Shown here: piece after piece, positions 39,492-49,206 of the stretch
Position numbering within the stretch: position 1 is the first letter of the stretch
How the letters are laid out: every line of letters begins with the position of its first letter
Assembly (NCBI GenBank): GCA_905178155.1
Contig: CAJINV010000004.1
Location: 6,848,358 to 6,912,357 of the forward strand
DNA from: Amoebophrya sp. A120
Lineage: Eukaryota > Sar > Dinophyceae > Syndiniales > Amoebophryaceae
Length of the DNA stretch: 64,000 nt
Direction: 5' to 3'
Notes under the pieces: model-generated
What the model was told of the DNA's origin: nothing
The model's database searches: none
What the model saw: only the letters and a program-made list of their open reading frames with translations
Position numbers and translations under genes: made by a program

Positions 39492-40930
39492 TATCTATGG
39501 CTAGGGCTAGGCGAGTTGAATTGATTTCGTGCATTACTTCTATCTAATGTCTTGGCGGTACGTAATGGTAATGGAAGTTTAAATACATAAACGCTTCTCG
39601 ACGTTTCCACAGAGGCAGCGTGCCCTTGGATGATGAGAACCGTAGAAAGAAAAACTAGTATTAAGCCTTGTTCCTTGGATTGGGTTGTAAGGCCTACGTC
39701 TAGCTTTGCTCAAACGTGAAGAACCTGTGCGCAGCCAGGCCGCATGCCTGTCACCGCCTTCGGAGATGTCACCCTTGGCACCTGCGAACCGGTGTTGACT
39801 GAATTTCTGCGCAGAAATGGGTCTTTTTTATCGAAGACAAATTGTCACTGTCTGTGGCATTTGTTTTGAGTATGTTTTGGAGGAAAACAAAGTGGAACAT
39901 TGATTAGATGAACACCCAGTGCAAGCAACAGCTGTGGATAAAGCACAAGCATTGTTTCTTAATCGCTACGTAGTGTATCCCTTTTCTGAAGTATGATTTT
40001 TTACCGCACTGCTTATTTACTTCTTATGAATATCTCAGATCGGCATACTACAGTACTGATTTTCAGATGGTTTTTACAACACCAAGATCAAGCGTAACAA
40101 ATTTCAAGAAACTTTTGAAGCACGAGACGAGAGTGAACTAACATGGGATAGATGAGTAAAAAAGTAAAGAATGGAAGTGATATAAGAACAGCGTAGCTAC
40201 AGCATCTAGCTGCATTAGCATATTTCCTCGGTTTCGAAGGTAGAAGGAAAAAAATGACGAAGACATGATGAAAGCATTGTACAATTTTTTCAGCAACAAA
40301 AAAGCGCGCCCCCTTGTGGCGAGAGAAGGAGTTGTAGTACACGTACATCTAGATCTAGTAGCGCTTGCCGAGCACTTGCTTCTTTTGCAGGATTGACTTC
40401 CGGATCGGAAACTCGAGAAAAGTGTTTTCTACTTGTTTTGCCGCCTTGATCAGATCTTCAGCTCGTCAACGTTGCACACGACACTGAAGCGTCCCTTCTA
40501 CTTTTCTTCTAACGGCGGTATTGCAGTTTCTCTCAGTGGTCGGTTTGATAGCGCAATAAAACACGCTCAAACAAATAAACAGAGGTGCGTGAGTACCCTA
40601 TCGTGGCGGATCGTCGATGTCGGTGAAGTCTCTATTCTAAGAAATTTAGATAGCTGCAAAAGAAAGTTTCCGTGGTGTTGTCGTGCACGTTTTCGTTTGT
40701 TCGTTTGCTTCATTTTTTTTGTCGTCCAAAAGTAGTCGTTCCCACAACTTCTCGTCATTCGTGTTTCATTTGTTCGTTCACGTGATCATTGTATCTTCCC
40801 AACAGCAGCTGCATCCTCATTCGACGTTGCATTATCTTCGTGCAGAGCTTCCACAATCCACAACAACAAATATTTTCCAGAACGGTACGCTACGCGCTGA
40901 GGCCTAGAATTATTCGTAGTAGCATCGTGA
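39492..40930. other. Intergenic, AT-rich
   Basis: No gene supported. Short frames at 40433-40735 and 40683-40907 are Phe/Ser-rich translations of T-rich DNA and I do not trust them. Confidence 0.4.
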
Positions 40931-41037
40931 TTTGGGTCAAACCTTGCGTATATACCCGGGCGTAGTACCCTCGTGGAGCGCCTTTTTTCAGGCTATGAAA
41001 ACATAGCGACTTTACTGCCCAACGCCCACCATACCAT

Positions 41038-41077
41038 GCGGATTGGAAATTCGCGGCAGCACGGATTTCCAATCCGC
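41038..41077. repeat. Perfect 13-bp-stem hairpin at the start of the repeat island
   Basis: GCGGATTGGAAAT and ATTTCCAATCCGC are exact inverses separated by 14 bases. Confidence 0.85.
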
Positions 41078-41110
41078 TCGCTTTGCCGTTCGTCACGTCT
41101 TTCCGGGGTC

Positions 41111-41560
41111 CCGGAGTTTTCGCCTTCCGAGATTTCCCGGGAACCTGTGCAACTCGTGCAACTTTTCCACGTTTTTGCTGCGAATCGCGACGGTATGGCC
41201 GAGTTGCACGGCGGGTTGCACGGTGCAACTCGCCGTGCAACTTTCGCAGCATTTCGCGCTGAACCAGGACGGTATGGGCCTTCCGAGATGTCCCGAAAAC
41301 CTGCGCAACTCGTGCAACTTTTTCACGTTTTGCCTTGCGAATCGCGATGGTATGGCCCGAGTTGCACGGCAAGTTGCACGGTGCAACTCGCCATGCAGCT
41401 ATCCCAACACTTTGCGCCGAACCAGGGCGGTATGGGCCTTCCGAGATGTCCAGGAAACGCATGCAACCCGTGCAACAGTTGCACGCTTTGCCTTGCGCAT
41501 CGCGATGGTATGGCCCGAGTTGCACGGCAGGTCGTACGGCAGGTCGCGCGCTGGCGCATG
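41111..41560. repeat. Tandem repeat, ~158-bp unit, nearly three copies
   Basis: Each unit has CTTCCGAGAT(G/T)TCC, then GTGCAACTCGTGCAACTTTT or a variant, then a GCGAATCGCGA(C/T)GGTATGGCC block. It ends with GAGTTGCACGGC...GGTTGCACGGTGCAACTCGC. The landmark GGTATGGCC occurs near 41192, 41349 and 41505, giving the period. The units contain internal palindromes (GTTGCAC/GTGCAAC). Several overlapping frames run through both strands because the unit lacks stops; none looks like a real gene. Confidence 0.9.
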
Positions 41561-41721
41561 TGGGCAGTATTTCCGGCGCGCCCACGCTGGTGCGCGTGGG
41601 CGCATATGCGGGCGGTGTCCATCTTTGCGCGCGGTGGCACATGTTGGCGACTTGTCGCGCCGACGCTGGTCAAGTGCTTGGTAGTATCTTCCCCCCCCGT
41701 CTTCGCTGGTAGCTTTGTGGT

Positions 41722-41752
41722 TGGGGTTGTCAATATGGCGCATTGACAACCC
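41722..41752. repeat. Short hairpin after the tandem array
   Basis: GGGTTGTCAAT and ATTGACAACCC are exact inverses with a 7-base loop. Confidence 0.75.
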
Positions 41753-42039
41753 TCCCCCGCACAAAGCGATCAGGCGTATTCCACGAAAACAAAGCTCAGG
41801 CGGTCTTCCTAACCAACACGCACACTAGTCAAAACCCATTACGGCTGTTGCCCCTAATTCTTGCAGAGGCCCCCCGCCACCTGCGCAGGCCGATCACCTC
41901 GGCACGCGCGGGCAGCACTTCCACGTCGGCGACCGCACACAGCGCGCCAGCGTGCCCAACTCTGTGCCCGCGTTCCCACCTAACCGTCGCCCTGTGTTCA
42001 GGCGTTATTCGCGGGCCTTTGCGTATGTCTGCCCTGCTC

Positions 42040-42172
42040 CAGCCGCGTACTTGTGGTTGACCCCGCGCAGAGGCCTCCTGGGCGGGCCTACTGGTTCATT
42101 TCGGCCGCGTATTTGCGGTTGACCCCGCGCAGAGGCCTAAGCGGCGCTAGTGGTTCACTTCAGCCGCACGGG
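42040..42172. repeat. Two tandem copies of a ~65-bp GC-rich unit
   Basis: GCCGCGTA(C/T)TTG(T/C)GGTTGACC, then CCGCGCAGAGGCCT and CTA(C/G)TGGTTCA, repeated once. A third partial start (CAGCCGCA) follows at about 42168. Confidence 0.8.
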
Positions 42173-42364
42173 CCCCATGAATGTGTTGCCGCTTGGGACG
42201 GCAGGACACCAGGGCGAGCTCGCTGCCTGCGGCAGCGGGGCCGACTGCGCGGCGGGCCCCCGCTGCGCTTCCCCTGTTGTGGGTGTGGAGCGATGTACGC
42301 GTGCGACAGGAGGCCTTGCATGCGAGTGGGAAAAGAAGGCGGCGGACCCAGACCAACACGGAGG

Positions 42365-42645
42365 CCCCCCGCGGGCAGGTGAAAAAGGCCGGGGGCCCCC
42401 TGCGGGCGGGAGAGAAAGGCGGGGGGCCCCCTTGGGTGCCAAAGGTGGGGGCCGCGGGCCCCCTACGCGCGGGAGGGACTTACCGTGGAGAAGGACGGTG
42501 GGTGGCCCCGTCCGGCCTCCCGCGGGCGGCCCGGCCGGGAGAAGGCCGGGGGCCCCCTGCGGAGCCGGAAGCGCGGGGGCCCCCTGCGGAGGCGGGATGC
42601 CCAGCGGGCGAGAGGGCGGGAGGCGGGGGCCCCCTTTTTTCCCCG
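42365..42645. repeat. GC-rich tract with many GGGGGCCCCC palindromes
   Basis: At least six copies of GGGGCCCCC, often followed by CTGCGG, are spaced irregularly over about 280 bp. Both strands are open in several frames purely because of the base composition. Confidence 0.85.
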
Positions 42646-42689
42646 AGGGTATGTTGGACACAAAAATACTAACCCTCATCGTAGCGTCG

Positions 42690-43505
42690 TGATTAAAAGT
42701 CTAGGCCTCAACGCGTGCCGGTCTCTTTTTTTTTCTCCTGATTATCTTGATTGGATTCATGATACCGATTGAAATTTTCTCTGATAAAATGAAAGGATGA
42801 GATTCTAATGATCAAATTCGATCTTATCACTTGATAATTTTCTTTCCTGTTTTTGTTGGGTTTCATTTCTGTTCTATTTCGGGATCCATATCTCGTCTCT
42901 GTTCTCTGAATTCAATAAAAAAAAAGCATTTATCGGGTGAAATTTCTTTAAAATATTTCAATGAATTTTTCAAAGCAATGAAAATGGGGGTGATAAAATC
43001 ATAAAATCTTGTAATTTTCTTCAGATTCTATTTCGAGAATTAAGAATTACAATATGATAAGAAATCCATATGTTTCAAATAAGAATTTTCTATGAAAGTC
43101 GTTTCATTGAAGAAGAATTTTTTTCAGATTCTCAATGATTCAAATCAAATTTATGAAAGATTTTCCAAAAATTTTCAGGAAAAATTTTCGGGAAAATATC
43201 AATTTATCACATATCGATATCTTGTAAATATTCCTCATCCGATTTTTCATTTCTCCATGCACATTATTTTTCATTTTTTCAAAAAATCCTATCCAAGGAA
43301 TATTGAATAAAAAAATATTTGAAAACTTGTATTCCTGATTCCAAACAATTGAATCCATTTAATGAGAAAGATCTTGGAAATATCAACACCCAAAAATTAT
43401 TTTGAAAAATATTTCCAACTCGATATCATAGAATACAGATCCCAGATTCATTTCAGAAATTGATTATGAGTGATTTTATTTCGAAACTTTGCAACTATTC
43501 ATTAA
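42690..43505. other. AT-rich tract with abrupt left boundary
   Basis: Immediately after the GC-rich palindromic tract the sequence becomes strongly AT-rich for about 800 bp (ATTTTC, GAAAAT, AAATAT runs). No long frame beyond about 72 codons and no recognisable gene. The switch is far sharper than elsewhere in the window. A similar but shorter AT-rich tract lies at 48820-49205. Confidence 0.6.
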
Positions 43506-43506
43506 C

Positions 43507-45248
43507 GCAAACGAGCCCGGCCTAAAAATGCATTAAAAACAACTTCAAACTGATTTCAAACATTTTGAAAATCGAAGAAGTCCTGCCTTGATTTTCGGGA
43601 AAAGCGGGTCGCAAGGTGGCAGAGGAGTGCTTTTAGCTTCATTTGGTTCAACATGGGGGATGCATTCTTGCCACTACAAGTGTCTGCTTCTTTGGAGGGC
43701 GCGCGGTTCTCTTACTCAAAAAAAGGAAAGACGAAAACCCTTGCGCTCTTTACAAATCTGTTTCCAGCTTTGCATGTGGCCCGCCGCACTTGTGCGCTGA
43801 CGACTTGGGCCATTTATAGACGCGCCCCGGCGCCAAGTAGGGCAAGGCTAGCTACATGGAAGCAGACAAATCAATGATGGGCGCCGCGTTATTAATGCGG
43901 TTCATTTTCTCCATGCTTAGCCATGAGGGCGAGCGCCGCTCCGTCCAGGGTGGCCGAGTAGGCGACAGCACGGCCAAGGCACAGCAGAGGCTTGCTTTCA
44001 TCTCCTGCGCCATATAAATGCGCGCCAGCTTTTGGCGTGAGGCGGACCGCCGAGGGAGGAGGGGCAAGTAGTGTCTTGCGAACGTCCAAGCCAGCTCCCC
44101 CTGGCTTCTGCGCTTGGTCTTAATGTTGCTGCTGCTGCAAGCGGAAAGCGCAGTCGGAGAAGCCTAATCTTGCGACCCTCCGCCCCTCCAAAGGCGCAAG
44201 AGGCGGCGCGCCTGTTGGCTGCCATTGGGGCGCCGAGCGAGCGCAGGCGGCGGCGGTTGCTCTTTCTAGCAGCCGAAGACCCGCACTGCGAAAGCAGGCA
44301 GTCCAGATCAGTCCGACAGACAATCCGGCAGCAATCCAGGTCAATCCGAAAACAGTCCAAAAAAATCCGCCATGTTAGAATCCAGGCCCAGACTTTTTTG
44401 GACTGAATTTGGTTCGGACTGTGGATTGGGTTTTTCCGGTCAACTTCAAACGGCGGATTGGACTTTTCGGACCAACTTCAAACGCCGGATTGGGTTTTTC
44501 GAACCAACTTCAAACGGCGGATTGGATTTTTCGAACCAACTTCAAACGCCGGATTGCAGTCGTCTTTTTGTGAGGTCGTCCCCGCTTCTGCTGGGGCCGG
44601 CGCTTCGCGCCGGCGAATGCTGGCCACCTGACTTGAATGGAGATCAACGCCTGCTGTAGCCCGGGCGCTGAGCTCTACCTGTCGGGTTGCCCCCCGGTTG
44701 CTTGTTGTGGTCGTTGGGCCTGGGCTGCTCGCGCATTGGGGTCTGATGGGTCTGCTCGGAGGCAGCCAGGCACGGGCACATCTGTCGCGTTGCGCCGCTG
44801 TGTGTGGCATGTGCAACAACAGGCGGGGCCCCGGTGGAGGTGTTTCGAAGGTAGGGGCATGAAGGTCCCCGCGACGAGAGCCCCGGGGACCCTTTCTGCC
44901 GGCATGCAAGAGGGGTGGCAGTTGCTATTTTGGGGAATTATGTATTTCTTACGCAGGGCCGCGGGGGGCGCAGGCACTGGAATTCGGGTTCTTTGACTGG
45001 GGACATTCGTGGCGGTATGTCCTTCCAATTTAGCCTAGGGAGGACTCTATAATAGTGTGGCAGGATTGTTTGCTGGCTGAAGATTGGGCTCTCCTGCGTT
45101 CCAAAGCGGCCCCCTTTGGCGCCGTCGGTGAGGGCTTCGGAGAGCCCAAGCAGGCCGCTCACTCTTATCTGAAAAGCGCAATTTCGAAAATGTTTGAAAT
45201 GAGTTTGAAGTTGGTTTGAAATGGAATTAGGCCCCGGGCCCGTTTGAT
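43507..45248. mobile_element. Candidate DNA element bounded by ~70-bp inverted repeats
   Basis: The left arm (43507-43575: ACGAGCCCGGCCTA...AACTTCAAACTGATTTCAAA, then CATTTTGAAAAT) is the imperfect inverse of the right arm (45181-45248: ATTTCGAAAATGTTTGAAAT, then GAGTTTGAAG...TTAGGCCCCGGGCCCGT). The interior has no transposase-like frame, so it would be non-autonomous, or the arms may be a satellite pair. I could not identify a target duplication. Confidence 0.5.
44427..44565. repeat. Four tandem copies of a ~35-bp unit
   Basis: Unit CAACTTCAAACG(G/C)CGGATTG plus GG(A/G/T)TTTTTCG(G/A)AC. Copies 1 and 3 carry ACGGCGG and copies 2 and 4 ACGCCGG, so the array may have grown as a ~70-bp dimer. 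The CAACTTCAAAC core also occurs in the flanking inverted repeats. Confidence 0.9.
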
Positions 45249-45337
45249 ATAACTATTCATATTCCAAATTTTCAAAAAAAAAAAAAATTCCAGACCCGGC
45301 CTGATTATATTCTTTCAGTTAGAAACCCCGGGGTGGT

Positions 45338-46520
45338 GGCGGCCGCTAATTTCCAGCTAATTTCTGCGGGATTTTTTCAAACCCCGACAAGCGGGATAAT
45401 AGTTGAAGGCCCAAGCCCGAAAAAGCGACAACGCAAGTTGCCGCGCGCGAGGTCCCAAAACAATCAGGAGAGGGGCTCCAGGACAAGAAAAACAAAACAA
45501 CGAGAAGCAGGCCGCCTTCTACACATGGAGCATGGCAACGCCGGCAATCTCGCACAGGATGAATTCCCACAAAGCAAAACCCCAAATCCCAAAACCGCCC
45601 GAAAAGCAAAGTCAACCATTGAACACCCCACCCAGTTACAGCCATACGAAACACCCCCCGCGGGCGGCTATTTTCGCTGCTAATTCTGCGGCTAATTTTG
45701 TTTCTATTTTTGGGCTTTATTTTCTATTCTAATTCTGCTTCTATTTTCGTATTCTAAATCATGTTCTATTTTCGTATTCTAAATCGTGTTCTATTTTTGG
45801 GTTCTAAATCGTATTCTATTTTGGCTTCTAAATCGTGCTTCTATTTTGCTTTCTATTTTTTGCGGGATTCGCATGTTCGAGCGGCTGCTTTTCAACTTCT
45901 AAATTCGCGCCTTGGAGGATTTCCTTTGGAAATCTCCAGTGTCGCGAAAAATAGAAGTTGAAAAGACAGCTGCCGAACACGCGAATCCCGCAGAAAAATA
46001 GAAAGCAAAACAGCGAGCACGTTTAGAAGTCCAAAATAGAATACGACCTAAAGCCCAAAAATAGAACGCTTTCGAAAAGCCCAACGACAATGGCTTTGCG
46101 AAAGAACGAAACAGGGATAGGGTGCAGGGATAGCAACATTGGCCACACGGCCCAGGTCTTCACAACCCAAGCCGAAAATCCGAGGGCCCCCATGAAAACC
46201 AGACCACGAGCGCTGCCCTCCACCTTCGGGGCCACCCGGGTACGAAAATACCAAAGAAGCCCCCGCGGCGTTCGAAATTCCGAATCCCCTGCAAACGGCC
46301 CTAATTTTTAAACTTTAATTTCCGTCGTGGCTTTTCATTGAAAAACACACGCGGGGCCAACGGGGGGATTTGAAAAAAACCCGGCCCCCCGGGCGCGGTG
46401 GAAAAGGGTGGAACCCTGCGGGCCCGGGAACCTTCAACGCCCGAGGAGGAAAACCACCGCCCGCCCTAAGGGCTTCGGGGAAATCCCGCAAAAATTAGCT
46501 GGGATTTAGTGCCTCCCGCG
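45338..46520. repeat. ~1.2-kb imperfect palindrome centred near 45927
   Basis: Inner arms of about 60 bp (45842-45900 and 45954-46013) share GCTTTCTATTTTT...TGCGGGATTCGC...CTTTTCAACTTCT as inverses with few mismatches, and the 53-base centre can itself fold. Outer arms (45338-45378 and 46480-46520) match as inverses over CTAA-TTTCCAGCTAATTT-TGCGGGATTT. Between them lie TTCTATTTT-rich left and AAAATAGAA-rich right halves. Confidence 0.8.
45715..45860. repeat. Degenerate short tandem repeats, TTCTATTTT/TTCTAAATCG
   Basis: About six copies of a 22-26-bp unit (TTCTATTTTxGxxTTCTAAATCGT...) forming the left half of the palindrome arm. Confidence 0.8.
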
Positions 46521-47404
46521 GCCCGCGGGCTCTCTGACTGATATTCTTCATCCGGCGCCACGCCTTGCGGGATGGCCTTCGCCCTTTCCGGCACAGGCTT
46601 TCGCTTCTGGCTTCGCCCCGTTTTACTCTTCGTGAGTCTCTGTTGCATTGTGGCCGCCCACCTGGCGCACTTCCGGAATTGGGAGAAAGCTGGCGGGGTG
46701 TCACCCTTGTGCGCGAGACCTTTGCTGCGCTCTAATTAGCGGCCGCGTCCAAGCTCAGGCTGCCGGCCCCGGGCAAGCTGCCCGCTTTTAATTTGGTTTG
46801 GAAAAGCATTAATCTCAAAGCGGGAGGGGGGCCAAACAAATGCGCCAAAATGCCGGCGCAAATGGCCAGGGGGAAGGCGCGGCACATGGCCCAAACAGAC
46901 AGGGGGCGAACACAGGCGGTGGCTGCGGCCGCGCGAGGACAACCGGGGCCGACTGCCTGCGGGCCCATCGCGCCCAAGGCTTCTGCGCCCGATCACGAAA
47001 CGGAAGCAGGGCCCGGCAACAAAATGGGGCAAACCAAAACCCCCCACAGTCCTATGAAACAAATGCAACACAGGGGGGCAACCCTGGCATAGCTTCAAAC
47101 GGAAGCCCAAAGAAAACCCCGCAAAGGGCCAAGACAAGACACTACAGGGGCCACAAGGGTTGCGCCACAAAAACCTACTCCACAAAAACGGCGCCCAAAA
47201 ACAAAAGCCCCGGGCCACCCCGTTTGCTGTGCAAACCGCGCCCAAAACACTGCGAGTTTTCGGATTTCTCCAGTTTGCTTTTCCGCTGTGGTTATTGTTT
47301 TAGTTTGTGGTTTAAATTTTGTTTAATTTGTGGTTTAATTTTGCATTAAAATTTGCATTAATTTGTTGGGGGTGCGAAATCCCTAAGGATTCGCCTTGTT
47401 TTCA

Positions 47405-47466
47405 AATTAATGCAACTTTTATTGCAAATTTTATTGCAAAGGTTATTGCAAAAATTATTGCAGAGG
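47405..47466. repeat. TTATTGCAAA tandem array
   Basis: Four to five copies of a 12-15-bp unit TTATTGCAAA(A/T/G).. in succession. Confidence 0.85.
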
Positions 47467-48034
47467 TCTGGCCGCGAGATCTTGCGAAAAACGTCGCAAG
47501 TCCTGCCGCCGCCTCTGCAAAAACCCTCGACCCCTTCTGGCCCAGAAGGGCCCCGCTACCAGCCAAAGGCCACAGGTTGGGCCGGAATCGGCTTCCCGGT
47601 ACCGGCGGGCGACACCCTACCCCCTCGGGCCCCGTGGGGAAAAACAAGGCAAAACCCAGCCCCCGGGCCGAGAAACACAACCACGAAAACGCCACCCGAG
47701 AAGCAACCCGCCGAAACCCGTCCCCGGCGGCAGGCCGGGGGATTTCGGCAAGGCAAAGGGCAGGGCTACACCCTCGCGACGGACACAAAACCCAAACGCG
47801 GAACCCGTTGGCCTAGGGAACAAAAGAAGGGGGCGCCGGGCTCCATTAATTTCCCCCAAGGGGGAACCGCGCGGCGCCCTCCGGGAATTCCGCAAAGCAA
47901 GTCCCTGGCCAATCAATACACGAAACCAATGGGGCGAAACCCGGCGCAGCTTTTTTATTAATGCTTTTTTACGCTGATTCTATTGGCCCGAATTTGCCTG
48001 GGGCTGGCTGGCTGACCAAGCTCTTATTTTCTTG

Positions 48035-48185
48035 GCCCGTTTTTGTGTCTTGCTTTTTGGTCTTACTTTTTGGTCTTACTTTTCGGTCTTACTTTGTGGT
48101 CTTATTTTTTGGTCTTACTTTTTGGTCTTACTTTTGTGTCTTACTTTTAAGTCTTATTTTTTTCTCTTATTTTTTTCGCCTAAAA
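48035..48185. repeat. TTTTTGGTCTTAC tandem array
   Basis: About ten copies of a 14-15-bp unit (TTTTTGGTCTTAC with TCGG, GTGG, GTGT and AAGT variants), ending in TTTTCTCTTA variants. The same TCTTATTTT theme recurs at 48190-48280. Confidence 0.9.
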
Positions 48186-48819
48186 TAACTCTTACTTTTT
48201 CTCTTATTTCCCCAACTATTGCGCGCGCGGCCACGGGCCGGGGGGTCTTATTTTTTTTCTTATTTTTTCTTTTATTTTTTTGCGCACTGAAATCGCACAC
48301 GAAATCGCAAAAAAGGCGCCCGCCAACTTTCGGGCCGTGAAAATAAGCCCGCCGATAGTGGGCGGAATAGGCGGCCTCAAGGACCCGCGGCCCGGCTCCT
48401 TGGCGCCGTCTTATTTTTCCCCGACTCTTAACTTCGCGAGGCCCGGGCGAAGGATGGCGCGTTCGCGTGGACCACGCCCCGGAACACCGCCCTGGCCCTG
48501 GGCACGCAGGGCGTGTTGCCTTTTCCCCCTTCAAGGCGGCCGCGGATTTCGCTAATTGTGTCCGGTGCCGCGCCCGCCTCTTTGTCCGGGGCGGGCGTGC
48601 CTGCCCGCTTGGCCTTTGCCGGAAAGCGGCCGTCGTTCTGCTTCGATGCCGACCCCCGGGCGGGTAGGCGCGCCTTGTGGCCAACTTTGTGGCCGCTCTC
48701 GCCATGTGATGATCCGGCTGCTTGGGTCCCGGCTTTTGGCGCGGCCCGTAAAATTTTTAGGCGTTTTTTAGCAAAAGCCCCGCAGGGCGCGGCTCCGGGT
48801 GATATTCTTTTTCTTTCAG

Positions 48820-49206
48820 ACTCAATTAAGATGACACATATTCATTTCGATCGATATTCTCATCCCTGATTATCAGATAGACCACGATATCGATTCCAAA
48901 TAACACATATGAATATGAATGAGAATAAATCCATTGAAATAAAAAGCGAATTGGAGAATGTGGAAGAAAAATCTAAATCCAAATTCGATCTCCTGATTCT
49001 TTCTTTGATCTGTTTTTTCTTATGATTTCGAATGAGTATCCGATTACCTGATGATAATGGAATTGAACACGAAGAAATTAATGGCGAGATCATATCCGCC
49101 TGCGTTGAATATTTATGAGTTTGAGTCCTTCTACACCGGAAGCATTCTGTTGTTTTTCTTCGGAAACATTCTTTTGTTATGTGTGTGATAATTATCGTGT
49201 TGTCGG
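48820..49206. other. AT-rich tract 3' of the oxygenase gene
   Basis: About 390 bp of AT-rich sequence without a gene. It may include the 3' UTR of the minus-strand gene that ends at 49207. Confidence 0.4.

Larger units (their letters stand above)
46530..48830. other. Repeat-island remainder, no supported gene
   Basis: The composition alternates between GC-rich and homopolymer-rich sequence. Frames of up to 180 codons exist on both strands but are Pro/Gly/Arg or Lys/Phe-rich translations of biased DNA that mirror one another. Two microsatellite-like arrays are listed separately. Confidence 0.5.

Noticed and set aside
41111-41560. Possible CRISPR array from regularly spaced repeats
   Set aside because: The units are continuous ~158-bp tandem copies without unique spacers, in eukaryotic DNA with no Cas genes.
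41043-41746. Long overlapping frames on both strands across the 158-bp repeats
   Set aside because: They exist in several frames at once because the repeat unit lacks stops; the proteins are repeats of Cys/Thr/Arg-rich sequence without domains.
42150-42692. Frames of up to 180 codons in the GC-rich tract
   Set aside because: Gly/Pro/Arg translations of GGGGGCCCCC sequence, mirrored on both strands. Base composition explains the lack of stops.
46736-47961. Several 100-180-codon frames on both strands in the island
   Set aside because: Strongly biased composition, overlapping and mutually antisense, no start context or domain.
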